Origin: Rheinheimera riviphila
GTDB lineage: Bacteria; Pseudomonadota; Gammaproteobacteria; Enterobacterales; Alteromonadaceae
Assembly: GCF_004005945.1 (NCBI RefSeq)
Contig: NZ_SACS01000006.1
Location: forward strand, 1 to 64,000
DNA length: 64,000 nucleotides
Direction: 5' to 3'
Shown here: positions 25,358-34,002 of the stretch, piece by piece
Layout of the letters: each line of letters opens with the position of its first letter
Numbering within the stretch: the stretch's first letter is position 1
The notes under the pieces: model-generated
What the model was told of the DNA's origin: nothing
Seen by the model: the letters and a program-made list of their open reading frames with translations, nothing else
The model's database searches: none
Made by a program: the position numbers and the translations under genes

Positions 25358-25599
25358 TATTGACTTTTTGAAAAAGTCTTCATTTCAGGCGAGAATAAGC
25401 TATCATGCTGTTTTTAAACAACTAATATCCATTATACAATTAAATAATACTCAAAGATTTGCAAAGACGATTCGGAAATATCGACGGTATAAATTGCATT
25501 TAATTCACATTTTATCCCGTGACAGATGCCAGCCTGTGGAAAACTCTGACTGATCAGCGCAAATACAAGGATCGGATCGTTATTTAACCAAGGATCGCA

Positions 25600-25628
25600 T
25601 TGACAAATACCCACTTAGTCCTTAAAAT
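25600..25628 (+). promoter_or_regulatory. rpmH-rnpA promoter
   Basis: Perfect -35 TTGACA (25600-25605), 17-bp spacer, -10 TAAAAT (25623-25628); leader of about 80 nt to rpmH. A strong constitutive promoter as expected for a ribosomal-protein gene. Confidence 0.85.
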
Positions 25629-25680
25629 TCGCGCTCTTTTGAAATCGCTGCGTTTTGGTACTTTACTAAAACACAGATAA

Positions 25681-25848
<168 letters not shown>

Positions 25849-25867
25849 TCAGATTATAAAGCGCTGC

Positions 25868-26239
25868 GTGGTCAGCTATACCTTCAGCAGGGAGTTACGT
25901 CTGTTAACTCCCCGCGAATTCGACAATGTCTTCCAGAACCCATTCCGGGTTGCGTCTCCTCTGTTCACCATCCTTTGTAAACCTAATTCTTCTATTAGCC
26001 CGCGTATTGGTCTGACGATCGCAAAAAAACGTGTTAAATTAGCCGTGCAACGCAACCGTATCAAACGTTGTGCCCGCGACAGTTTTCGTTTACATCAGCA
26101 TCAGCTACCGCCGGTAGATTTGGTTTTGATGGTGAAAGGTGATATCAGCAACACGGATAATGAAGAGTTACACAAACAACTGGAGCGGTTATGGAGCAAA
26201 ATCTCCCGCCAGTACCTCGCACTTCAGCCCAAGTCTTAA
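25868..26239 (+). CDS. rnpA: Ribonuclease P protein component
   Basis: 123-residue basic protein assisting the RNase P RNA in tRNA 5' maturation. [15 protein letters not shown] and the RNR signature [23 protein letters not shown] are diagnostic. It starts at GTG 25868, 19 bp after rpmH, and overlaps yidD by 49 bp. Confidence 0.95.
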   Translation: MVSYTFSRELRLLTPREFDNVFQNPFRVASPLFTILCKPNSSISPRIGLTIAKKRVKLAVQRNRIKRCARDSFRLHQHQLPPVDLVLMVKGDISNTDNEELHKQLERLWSKISRQYLALQPKS

Positions 26240-26448
26240 TTAAGGCAATAACAGGCTATCAGCGTTGTATTAGTCCATTGTTTGGTCCCAGTTGTCGTTT
26301 CTACCCCAGCTGTTCGCATTATGCGATTGAAGCCTTAGAACGCTTCGGTCCAATAAAAGGCTGTTGGTTAACCACTAAACGCCTATTAAAATGTCACCCT
26401 TTACATCCGGGTGGTGATGATCCAGTTCCGGAAAAGCCAAAGAGATAA
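26191..26448 (+). CDS. yidD: Membrane protein insertion efficiency factor YidD
   Basis: 85 residues with the family core [33 protein letters not shown]; the conserved Cys residues and the [14 protein letters not shown] tail are present. Small membrane-associated protein that helps YidC-dependent insertion. It begins inside rnpA (49-bp overlap in another frame), a conserved arrangement. Confidence 0.94.
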   Translation: MEQNLPPVPRTSAQVLIKAITGYQRCISPLFGPSCRFYPSCSHYAIEALERFGPIKGCWLTTKRLLKCHPLHPGGDDPVPEKPKR

Positions 26449-26456
26449 GCCCACAC

Positions 26457-28103
26457 ATGGAATCGCTACGCAGTTTTTTAGTTATTGCCCTGGCCTTAGT
26501 CAGTTTTTTATTATGGCAACAATGGCAGGTTGATTATGGTCCGAAGCCGGTTGTTGCAACGCAAGCTACACCAGCCACCCAAACCACCACCACGTCGGCT
26601 GATTTGCAGTTAAGCGGTGCAGTTCCAACGACGCCAGCTGCTGCAGTCACCACCGCGAGTGCAGTGCAATTAGTTGAAGTGAAAACTGATGTGCTGACGG
26701 TGAAAATCAACACCCAAGGGGGTGATATTGTTGGCCTGGAACTGCCAGGTTTTACCGTATCACAGGAGAACCCTTCTTCTTATCAGCTGATGCGTCAACT
26801 GAATGGCTTTGAATACGTGGCGCAATCCGGTTTACTCGGTGATGGTCCGGATGACAAAAAAGCCCCACGTCAAACCTATCAGGTTGCTCAAACCAGTTAT
26901 CAGTTGGCCAACGGTCAGGCTGAATTGGTGGTGCCATTTACGTTACAGCACAATGGTTTACTGATTGAAAAACGGTTTATTTTCACTGCTGGCAAATATG
27001 ATGTCCGGGTCGAATATTCAGTCACCAACCAGGGCGACGGCAGCAAAGTCGTGCAACCTTATTATCATTTCGCCCAAACCATCGATAATGGCGAAGGCAG
27101 CAACATGATGATGCCGGTCTATCGTGGTGGTGCCTACTCAACTGCTGAACAACGTTACGAAAAATTCTCGTTTGAAGATATGGCCGATGCCAACCTCAGC
27201 CTGAGTACCAAAGGCGGTTGGGTCAGTATGCTGGAGCACTACTTTGTTGCAGCCTGGGTTCCACAAGCCGAAGATACTAACCAGCTATACAGCTTAGTGT
27301 CAGGAAATTTAGGCGTTATTGGCGCACAAGGTCCACAATCCAGTATCGCGGTTGGCGAAACCAAAACTTTCAACGCAGTTTTTTATGCCGGTCCAAAAGA
27401 TCAGGACAACCTGAAATTATTGGCCAATGGTCTGGATCTGACCGTCGACTACGGCATCCTGTGGTTTATTTCGCAACCGCTGTTCTGGTTCCTGCAATTT
27501 ATCCACGGGATCGTTGGCAACTGGGGTATCGCGATTATCGCGATTACCTTACTGGTCAAAGGCGCTTTGTTCCCACTGACCAAAGTGCAGTACGAATCGA
27601 TGGCGAAGATGCGCAATCTGAAGCCAAAAATCGATGAGCTGCAAGCTCGTTTCAAAGACGACCGTCAGAAGATGGGTCCGGCGATGATGGAACTGTATCG
27701 CAAAGAGAAAGTAAACCCGATGGGTGGCTGTCTGCCGATGCTCATTCAGTTACCGATCTTCCTGGCGCTGTACTGGGTGTTTGTGGAAAGTGTGGAATTA
27801 CGCCAGGCGCCATTTATGCTGTGGATCACGGACTTATCGGTACAAGATCCATACTACGTGTTACCGGTACTTTACGGGATCAGCATGTTTATCATGCAAA
27901 AACTGACGCCGATGACCGTTACCGATCCAATGCAGGCGAAGATTATGCTGTGGATGCCAGTCGCATTCTCGGTGTTCTTCCTGTGGTTCCCAAGCGGATT
28001 GGTATTGTACTGGGTCGTCAGTAACTTAGTATCACTGGGTCAGATGCTCTATATCTACCGTGGTATGGAGAAAAAAGGCTTGTACGTGCGCGAAGCCAAA
28101 TAA
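26457..28103 (+). CDS. yidC: Membrane protein insertase YidC
   Basis: 548 residues: N-terminal anchor (5-22), a Thr/Ala/Pro-rich linker, a large periplasmic beta domain (about 60-335) and the conserved five-helix insertase domain (about 345-540, WGIAIIAITLLVKGALFPL, NPMGGCLPMLIQLPIFLALYWV with the hydrophilic groove Arg/Lys region). It inserts proteins alone or with SecYEG, including F0 subunits encoded downstream in this window. A terminator follows. Confidence 0.97.
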   Translation: MESLRSFLVIALALVSFLLWQQWQVDYGPKPVVATQATPATQTTTTSADLQLSGAVPTTPAAAVTTASAVQLVEVKTDVLTVKINTQGGDIVGLELPGFTVSQENPSSYQLMRQLNGFEYVAQSGLLGDGPDDKKAPRQTYQVAQTSYQLANGQAELVVPFTLQHNGLLIEKRFIFTAGKYDVRVEYSVTNQGDGSKVVQPYYHFAQTIDNGEGSNMMMPVYRGGAYSTAEQRYEKFSFEDMADANLSLSTKGGWVSMLEHYFVAAWVPQAEDTNQLYSLVSGNLGVIGAQGPQSSIAVGETKTFNAVFYAGPKDQDNLKLLANGLDLTVDYGILWFISQPLFWFLQFIHGIVGNWGIAIIAITLLVKGALFPLTKVQYESMAKMRNLKPKIDELQARFKDDRQKMGPAMMELYRKEKVNPMGGCLPMLIQLPIFLALYWVFVESVELRQAPFMLWITDLSVQDPYYVLPVLYGISMFIMQKLTPMTVTDPMQAKIMLWMPVAFSVFFLWFPSGLVLYWVVSNLVSLGQMLYIYRGMEKKGLYVREAK

Positions 28104-28125
28104 CAAGCTTTGCTTACCCGCCTGC

Positions 28126-28156
28126 AAATGCCCATTTTGAAAATGGGCATTTTTTA
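28126..28156 (+). terminator. yidC terminator
   Basis: AAATGCCCATTTT-GAAAATGGGCATTTTTT-type stem-loop with T run, 23 bp after the yidC stop. Ends the rpmH-yidC unit before mnmE. Confidence 0.88.
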
Positions 28157-28255
28157 TTGGCCAGGATGGTTTTTTAAACCAAGAATATAGCAGCAGCCAT
28201 TGTTGAACGGTCAGCCTCCAGCCACAACTTCAGCAACTCACAACCCGAGGTTTGT

Positions 28256-29620
28256 ATGTACACCACAGATACCATCACCGCTCAGGCAACAGCTCCCGGA
28301 CGCGCCGGCGTTGGCATTTTGCGGGTATCTGGCCCAGCGGCCAAAGCAGTGGCGCAAGCGGTGCTCCATCGATTGCCAAAACCTCGTGCGGCTGAATATT
28401 TGCCGTTTTATGACGCGGACGGTGCCGTTTTAGATCAGGGCATCGCACTGTATTTTCCGGGCCCGAATTCTTTTACTGGTGAAGATGTGCTGGAACTCCA
28501 AGGCCACGGCGGACCGGTGCTGCTGGATATGCTGCTACGGCGATTGTTGCAGCTAACCGGTGTGCGTATCGCCCGCCCCGGTGAATTTTCCGAACGAGCT
28601 TTTTTAAACGACAAACTGGATCTAACCCAGGCCGAAGCCATTGCCGATTTAATTGACGCCAGCTCTGAACAGGCAGCCCGTTCTGCCATGCAGTCATTGC
28701 AGGGTGAATTTTCCAATAAAATCCATGCGTTGGTGGAAAAAGTCATTTACCTGCGGATGTACGTCGAAGCGGCTATTGATTTTCCTGATGAAGAAATCGA
28801 CTTTTTATCAGATGGTAAAGTGGCCGGCGATCTGGCCAGCATCATCAGCGATTTAACCGGCATTCAAAAACAAGCCACCCAAGGCAGTATCTTACGCGAA
28901 GGCATGAAAGTGGTAATTGCCGGCCGCCCGAATGCCGGTAAATCGAGCTTACTCAACGCTTTAGCAGGCCGGGAAGCAGCGATTGTCACCGATATCGCTG
29001 GCACCACCCGTGACGTACTGCGTGAACACATCCATATCGACGGGATGCCGCTGCATATCATCGATACTGCTGGACTACGTGAAGCCACCGATAAAGTCGA
29101 GCAGATTGGCATCGAGCGCGCCTGGCAGGAAATTCTGCAGGCCGATAGGGTGTTGTTTATGGTCGACAGCACCACCACCGACGCCACCAGCCCACAAGAT
29201 ATCTGGCCGGAATTTATTGAACGATTGCCAAAATCGCTTGGGGTGACGGTCGTACGCAATAAAGCGGATTTAACCGGTGAGCAAATCGGTGCCAATAGCG
29301 AAGGTGATACCCCGGTGTTTCACATTTCTGCGAAGACCAATCAGGGCATCGATGCACTGCGCGACCATCTCAAAGCCTGTATCGGCTTTGAGGCCTGCAC
29401 CGAAGGCAGTTTTATCGCCAGGCGCCGTCACCTGGATGCTTTACAACGTGCAATGGAGCATTTAGACATTGGTGAATATCAACTGCACAATCATCTGGCA
29501 GGCGAACTATTAGCAGAAGAGCTGCGGTTAACACAACAGCAACTGAATGAAATCACCGGTGAATTTAGCTCCGATGATTTACTGGGACGGATATTTTCGA
29601 GTTTTTGTATCGGAAAATAA
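28256..29620 (+). CDS. mnmE: tRNA uridine-5-carboxymethylaminomethyl GTPase MnmE
   Basis: 454 residues (same as E. coli). N-terminal formyl-THF-binding domain ([15 protein letters not shown]), helical domain, inserted G domain with [28 protein letters not shown] and NKAD, and the invariant C-terminal CIGK. With MnmG, encoded at 34.0 kb, it makes (c)mnm5U34 in tRNAs. Confidence 0.97.
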   Translation: MYTTDTITAQATAPGRAGVGILRVSGPAAKAVAQAVLHRLPKPRAAEYLPFYDADGAVLDQGIALYFPGPNSFTGEDVLELQGHGGPVLLDMLLRRLLQLTGVRIARPGEFSERAFLNDKLDLTQAEAIADLIDASSEQAARSAMQSLQGEFSNKIHALVEKVIYLRMYVEAAIDFPDEEIDFLSDGKVAGDLASIISDLTGIQKQATQGSILREGMKVVIAGRPNAGKSSLLNALAGREAAIVTDIAGTTRDVLREHIHIDGMPLHIIDTAGLREATDKVEQIGIERAWQEILQADRVLFMVDSTTTDATSPQDIWPEFIERLPKSLGVTVVRNKADLTGEQIGANSEGDTPVFHISAKTNQGIDALRDHLKACIGFEACTEGSFIARRRHLDALQRAMEHLDIGEYQLHNHLAGELLAEELRLTQQQLNEITGEFSSDDLLGRIFSSFCIGK

Positions 29621-29659
29621 GCACGCTGACAACCCGCTACAGCTGGAACACTCTCTAAA

Positions 29660-29694
29660 ACAACGCCGCATCAAATTGCGGCGTTGTTCATTTT
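29660..29694. terminator. Bidirectional terminator mnmE / PEBP gene
   Basis: ACAACGCCGC-ATCAAATT-GCGGCGTTGTT stem followed by CATTTTTG on the plus strand and by TTTTAG on the minus strand, between convergent genes. Confidence 0.8.
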
Positions 29695-29713
29695 TGCAAA
29701 AGACCCATCAACT

Positions 29714-30253
29714 TCAACGGGCATAAGTCGCGGTTAAGGTCTTTTTCGCCAGCGCACTGGCATTGAGCATATAACCAATAGTTGCAGCGTTGGCGTTATC
29801 TGGCACTGCCAGTTTCGCTTCCGGTAGCGCCCATAGCGTAAACTGATACCGATGCATACCGTGACCAGCTGGCGGGCAAGCGCCACCAAATTCTTTGATA
29901 CCGTAATCATTGTTGAAACTACGGCTACCCGCAGGCATTTTTCCACCGGCAGAGCCAGCGCCCTGATTCAGACTTTGGGTATCGGCCGGGATATCAACCA
30001 CTAACCAATGCCACCAACCAGCGCCGGTGGGTGCATCAGGGTCATAAGCAGTGATGGCGATACTCTTGGTGCCAGCCGGCAGGTTTTTCCATTGTAGCGC
30101 CGGAGATTTGTTGCCGCCGGCACAACCAAAACCTGCAAATTCAAAAGTATTGGCCATAAAATGACCTTCTTTAATATCCGGGCTGGATAACTCAATCGCG
30201 CTGGCTGATAACGAAGTCGCCAACAGAGCCAGCGCGCCGAATAATGGTTTCAT
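29714..30253 (-). CDS. Periplasmic YbhB/YbcL (PEBP) family protein
   Basis: 179 residues with a signal peptide MKPLFGALALLATSLSASA and a phosphatidylethanolamine-binding-protein fold: NKSPALQWKNLPAGTKSIAI, the DPDAPTGAGWWHWLV anion-site motif and GPCPP-like GGACPPAGHGMHRYQF. Bacterial members have no established role. ATG 30253 is chosen for AAAGGAAA upstream and a clean signal peptide; the frame is open to 30286. Confidence 0.9.
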   Translation of the reverse strand: MKPLFGALALLATSLSASAIELSSPDIKEGHFMANTFEFAGFGCAGGNKSPALQWKNLPAGTKSIAITAYDPDAPTGAGWWHWLVVDIPADTQSLNQGAGSAGGKMPAGSRSFNNDYGIKEFGGACPPAGHGMHRYQFTLWALPEAKLAVPDNANAATIGYMLNASALAKKTLTATYAR

Positions 30254-30349
30254 AGGGTTTCCTTTGATGTTTTTTAGGTTCTGCAATCACTACGCTTACT
30301 GCAATATAAAACAAGTCAATCAACATGCCGCAAACGTCACCGCACAACC

Positions 30350-30793
30350 TTAGCTGACTGAATTTAATTTTGCCGCATTTTGTTGTAACCACTGATAAAA
30401 CTGAGACTTCGGCAAAGCGCCAGCCAGCTGCGCAATCATGGTTCCTTGTTGAAACAACATCAAAGTGGGAATAGATCGGATCTGAAACTGCGCTGCCAAT
30501 TGTTGCTGCTGTTCGGTATTAATTTTGCCAAAGCGGAAGTTTGGCTCCAGCTCGCGCGCAGCCTGGCTAAATACCGGCGCAAAATTAAGACAAGGTCCAC
30601 ACCAGCTGGCCCAGAAATCCAGCACTATCGGTAATTCAGACTTTTGCACCAGATTGGCAAAGTTTGCGCTGGTAATGTCCACGGGCTGACCACTGAACAA
30701 CGGCTGTTTGCATTTACCACAAACCGGTGCAGCAGCTAGCTTTTCAGCCGGGATCCGGTTTAATCCGGCGCAATGCGGGCAGGCAATAATCAT
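30350..30793 (-). CDS. trxC: Thioredoxin 2 (TrxC)
   Basis: 147 residues. An N-terminal zinc finger (CPHC near 6-9, CGKC near 26-29) precedes a thioredoxin domain with FWASWCGPCLNFAPVF, the active WCGPC. This combination is specific to TrxC, a cytoplasmic disulfide reductase linked to oxidative stress. ATG 30793 has GGAGA upstream; the TTG at 30796 is less likely. A 96-bp gap separates it from the PEBP gene downstream. Confidence 0.93.
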   Translation of the reverse strand: MIIACPHCAGLNRIPAEKLAAAPVCGKCKQPLFSGQPVDITSANFANLVQKSELPIVLDFWASWCGPCLNFAPVFSQAARELEPNFRFGKINTEQQQQLAAQFQIRSIPTLMLFQQGTMIAQLAGALPKSQFYQWLQQNAAKLNSVS

Positions 30794-30880
30794 CAAAATT
30801 CTCCGGTAAGGCTAATTTGGTTGATCTGGGGTTGAACCACTATCGCTTCAAGGATGGGAGTCGCTAATTCATACACATAA

Positions 30881-30906
30881 AAAAACCGGCATCAAAGCCG
30901 GTTTTT
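30881..30906. terminator. deaD terminator
   Basis: AAAAACCGGC-ATCAAA-GCCGGTTTTT perfect stem with A and T tracts on both sides; on the minus strand, 40 bp after the deaD stop, it is followed by eight T. It separates deaD from trxC. Confidence 0.88.
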
Positions 30907-30945
30907 CATGCAAGTACATCTTAATTGCCGATGTGACTCAGGGTA

Positions 30946-32769
30946 TTACTCGCGGGTACGACGCTTCGGTGCAGCACCTGGACGTGAGCCGGCACCAGCT
31001 GGCGCTGATGAAGGACGACGTTCACCGGCTGGACGTTCAGTGCGTTCACCAGCAGCACTGCCGGTATCCACGCTGATGTTCAGCTTTTGCTTACGCACGT
31101 AAACCTTTTTCAGGTGCTGGAAGATTTCGGTTGGGATATCTGCCGGCAGCTCAACAGTCGAGAAATGATCAAACAGTTTAATGTTACCGATGAACTGGCT
31201 GTCGATATTGGCTTCATTGGCGATTGCACCAACGATGTCACCGGCACGAACGCCATGCTCTTTACCCACTTCAATGCGGTAAGTATTGTAATTACCCTGC
31301 ATTTCGCGACGTGGACGTGGTGCGCGCTCTGGACGGTCACCTGAACGTTCTGGACGATCACCACGCTCAAAACGCGCTGGACGTTCGCCTGAACGCTCAG
31401 CTGGACGATCCGGACGGTCACCACGGGCGTGCGGCTCACGGATTTCCGGGAACTGCTTGGCCACGTTTAACGGCTGATCTTTTTGCGCCATAAACAACAA
31501 AGCTGCAGCTAAATCAGCATCGGTTGTTTCCAGCTTTTCACGCCAGTCATTGATTAAGTCCTGGAAGAAACTTAAGTTTTTCGCTTCGATGGTGTTGGCA
31601 AGCGTGGCACGGAAAGTTTCGATCCGACGTTGTTCAATCACTTCACCGGTTGGTAGCGACATTTTTTCAATCGGCTGACGGGTGGCAACTTCAATAGTGC
31701 GCAGTAAACGGCGTTCACGTGGTGACACGAATAAAATCGCTTTACCTTCACGACCAGCACGGCCAGTACGACCAATCCGGTGCACATATGCTTCACTGTC
31801 GTATGGAATGTCATAGTTAATAACCAGACTAATCCGTTCCACATCCAGACCACGGGCAGCAACGTCGGTCGCCACAATCACGTCAATCTGGCTGGCTTTT
31901 AAGCGGCGAATAGTTTGTTCGCGGTTGGCCTGGTTCATATCGCCATTGAGGCAAGCTACAGCATAACCGCGAGCACCTAATTTTTCGGCAATTTCCTCGG
32001 TGGCACTTTTGGTGCGGACGAAAATGATGCTGGCATCATATTCTTCACCTTCCAGCACGCGGGTTAACGCGTCCAGTTTCTGATTGCTGTCCAGCATCAC
32101 ATAACGCTGAGAAATACGCTCAACAGTGCTGGTTTTAGATTCGATTTTGATTTCATGCGCATTTTTTAAATGCTTTTGCGCAATGGCACGGATTTGCGAA
32201 GGCATGGTTGCTGAGAACATCGCAACCTGACGACCGGCTGGCGTGGCATCCATAATGGTTTGCACGTCATCGATAAAGCCCATCCGCAGCATTTCATCGG
32301 CTTCATCCAGCACGATGGCACGCAGTTTATCCAGCTTTAAGGTGCCGCGATCTAAGTGATCAAGGATACGACCTGGCGTACCAACGATGACTTGCGAACC
32401 GCGTTTTAACGATTTCAGCTGGTTAGTGTAACTTTGACCGCCATATAAAGGCAGCACATGGAAGGCTGGCATAAAGCGGGCATAAGCCTGGAAGGCTTCA
32501 GCCACTTGAATAGCCAGTTCGCGGGTTGGTGCTAATACCAGAATTTGTGGTTCATTTTGCGACGGATCAAGCCGTGCTAACAGTGGCAGCGCAAAGGCGG
32601 CTGTTTTACCAGTACCGGTTTGCGCCTGACCCAGTAAATCTTCTCCCGCTAACAGTTTTGGGATGGCCGCCGCCTGGATAGGCGATGGAGTTTCATAACC
32701 CAATTCTGTTACTGCACGTAACAAGGGTTCCGGCAGCATGAGCTGGGAAAAAGTCAGGGACTCAGACAT
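30946..32769 (-). CDS. deaD: DEAD-box RNA helicase DeaD/CsdA
   Basis: 607 residues. Helicase core with AQTGTGKT, PTRELAIQV, DEADEMLRMGF, SAT and HRIGRTGRAGR; then a DbpA-type RNA-binding domain (YRIEVGKEHGVRAGDIVGAI...) flanked by Arg/Glu/Asp/Pro-rich low-complexity stretches (DRPERSGDRPERAPRPRR and a basic tail). This architecture is that of the cold-shock helicase CsdA, which acts in ribosome assembly and RNA decay. A 163-bp divergent region with inverted repeats separates it from mioC. Confidence 0.95.
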   Translation of the reverse strand: MSESLTFSQLMLPEPLLRAVTELGYETPSPIQAAAIPKLLAGEDLLGQAQTGTGKTAAFALPLLARLDPSQNEPQILVLAPTRELAIQVAEAFQAYARFMPAFHVLPLYGGQSYTNQLKSLKRGSQVIVGTPGRILDHLDRGTLKLDKLRAIVLDEADEMLRMGFIDDVQTIMDATPAGRQVAMFSATMPSQIRAIAQKHLKNAHEIKIESKTSTVERISQRYVMLDSNQKLDALTRVLEGEEYDASIIFVRTKSATEEIAEKLGARGYAVACLNGDMNQANREQTIRRLKASQIDVIVATDVAARGLDVERISLVINYDIPYDSEAYVHRIGRTGRAGREGKAILFVSPRERRLLRTIEVATRQPIEKMSLPTGEVIEQRRIETFRATLANTIEAKNLSFFQDLINDWREKLETTDADLAAALLFMAQKDQPLNVAKQFPEIREPHARGDRPDRPAERSGERPARFERGDRPERSGDRPERAPRPRREMQGNYNTYRIEVGKEHGVRAGDIVGAIANEANIDSQFIGNIKLFDHFSTVELPADIPTEIFQHLKKVYVRKQKLNISVDTGSAAGERTERPAGERRPSSAPAGAGSRPGAAPKRRTRE

Positions 32770-32820
32770 ATATTGTAAAACCTCAATAACACGCAGGCGA
32801 TGGTGGTTGTGCTATTGTAG

Positions 32821-32887
32821 TTTTACAGAGCCTGCTTTGCTGTAAAAATACCCCAAACGTACAAAAAGCATGGCTTTGCACGTTTTT
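32821..32887. promoter_or_regulatory. Hairpins in the deaD-mioC divergent region
   Basis: TTTTACAG (32821-32828) and CTGTAAAA (32840-32847) form a perfect 8-bp inverted repeat in the probable deaD leader. A second imperfect stem, AAACGTaCAAAaaAGC (32855-32869) with GCTTTGcACGTTT (32872-32884) followed by TTT, looks like a weak rightward terminator or attenuator before mioC. deaD in enterobacteria has a long regulated leader; similarity here is only in placement. Confidence 0.4.
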
Positions 32888-32932
32888 ATTCCAGTAGTAT
32901 AGCCAATCATTTTACTGACATAGGTTTGACAG

Positions 32933-33370
32933 ATGATTGAGATCCTCGTGGGCAGCCAAATGGGTGCAGCGGAATACACTGCAGAACAAGTAGCTGATAC
33001 ACTGGTACAAGCGGGTTATGAAGTCAGGCTGCATCTGACACCCGATTTAGAACAACTAGCCAGGAACTCTACCTGGTTAGTGATCACCTCGACCTACGGT
33101 GCGGGTGATCTGCCCGACAATATCCAACCCTTTGCGGATCAATTAGCACAAGATCGAAGTGATCTTACCACAGTTTCCTATGCCGTGATCACTTTAGGTG
33201 ATTCCAGCTATGATACTTTTTGTCTGGCAGGTCGGAAAATCGAAGCCTTACTGGCAGCTAAGCAAGCAACAGCCCTGGGTATAAAGTTAGATATTGATGT
33301 ATTGACAGCCGATTTGCCGGAGGATCAAGCGCTGGCCTGGTTGCCACAGTTTATGACATTAATAAGCTAA
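32933..33370 (+). CDS. mioC: Flavodoxin-like protein MioC
   Basis: 145 residues, FMN-binding flavodoxin fold: MIEILVGSQMGAAEYTAEQVAD in place of the usual phosphate-binding loop, ITSTYGAGDLPDN and LGDSSYDTFC. MioC supports biotin synthase electron transfer in vitro in E. coli. Its position immediately before oriC is classic, and transcription from it enters the origin unless stopped. It contains about eight GATC sites in 438 bp. Confidence 0.93.
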   Translation: MIEILVGSQMGAAEYTAEQVADTLVQAGYEVRLHLTPDLEQLARNSTWLVITSTYGAGDLPDNIQPFADQLAQDRSDLTTVSYAVITLGDSSYDTFCLAGRKIEALLAAKQATALGIKLDIDVLTADLPEDQALAWLPQFMTLIS

Positions 33371-33405
33371 AAATCACTTCACTTCATCAACAATCGGCGT
33401 GATCG

Positions 33406-33435
33406 AATAAAAAAAGGCGGGCATTTCAGCCCGCC
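33406..33435 (-). terminator. Leftward terminator between mioC and oriC
   Basis: GGCGGGC (33416-33422), 6-nt loop, GCCCGCC (33429-33435). The T run lies only on the minus strand (TTTTTTTATT after the stem), so it should stop leftward transcription coming from oriC; on the plus strand it is followed by AAATAC and is a poor mioC terminator. Confidence 0.75.
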
Positions 33436-33479
33436 AAATACACAAGTCACTTTCCAGAAACTGGATGTCTTAAACAAGT

Positions 33480-33517
33480 CAACCAGTTGATTGCAGCAAT
33501 TCACAATCAACTGGTTG
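33480..33517. repeat. 14-bp perfect inverted repeat beside oriC
   Basis: CAACCAGTTGATTG (33480-33493) and CAATCAACTGGTTG (33504-33517) are exact reverse complements around a 10-nt loop. No T tract follows on the plus strand; leftward it is followed by GACTTGTTTAAG and then the terminator at 33435-33406. It may be a cruciform at the origin edge or the body of a short leftward RNA. Confidence 0.7.
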
Positions 33518-33555
33518 CAGTATCAGCTTCCGTAAAATCAAACTCTTAATATCAA

Positions 33556-33960
33556 TCTGATAAAAGCGTGATAAAAGCCGGATCCTGGTTATGATCAAGC
33601 TATACCTGGTTACCCACAGTTTTGGAGCATTTAAATAATTAATGTGCATAACTAAGGTATAAGTAGGTGTATATGCTGGTATTATCCTCTGCATCAAATT
33701 AATCGAGATCCGGTCTGTGTATAAGTAGGCGACTTAAACACAGGATCAACCGCAGTGGATCCGGATCAGATCACAGTTTAGATCTTTCGTAAGATCTTGA
33801 TCCTCAGGGCTAAAAATAGCTTATCCACCTAAAATGGCTTCTCTAATAGTAAGAGTAATAAGAAGATCTAAATAAAGATCTTTAAATATTTAAAGAGATC
33901 CTCAAGGATCGTGATCGAATTTTAGTCGTTCCGTTTCAGGGCAGATCCAGTTACAATACG
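33556..33960. other. oriC: Predicted chromosomal origin of replication (oriC)
   Basis: Lies between mioC and mnmG, as in E. coli. DnaA-box candidates: TTACCCACA (33610-33618, +), TTATGCACA (33643-33651, -), TTATACACA (33716-33724, -, the E. coli R2-type box) and TTATCCACC (33821-33829, +, adjacent to the AT-rich side like R1). The AT-rich unwinding region is 33836-33898, with AGATC-containing 13-mer-like repeats and the perfect palindrome TCTTTAAATATTTAAAGA (33879-33896). By eye about 17 GATC sites occur in 33371-34002, where about 2.5 are expected. A -10-like TACAAT at 33952 may serve mnmG. Boundaries are approximate. Confidence 0.88.
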
Positions 33961-34002
33961 TGCCCCTTTTTTAGCATTCAGCTTGAAGTACCCGAGGCCA
34001 AT

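Noticed and set aside
30978-31450. Repeat-rich stretch in deaD as a separate repeat array
   Set aside because: The near-repeats encode the RPER/DRPER low-complexity linker and are in frame throughout.
33479-33697. 72-codon minus-strand frame across oriC
   Set aside because: It covers the inverted repeat and DnaA boxes, has no Shine-Dalgarno and an unlikely composition; it is origin DNA.
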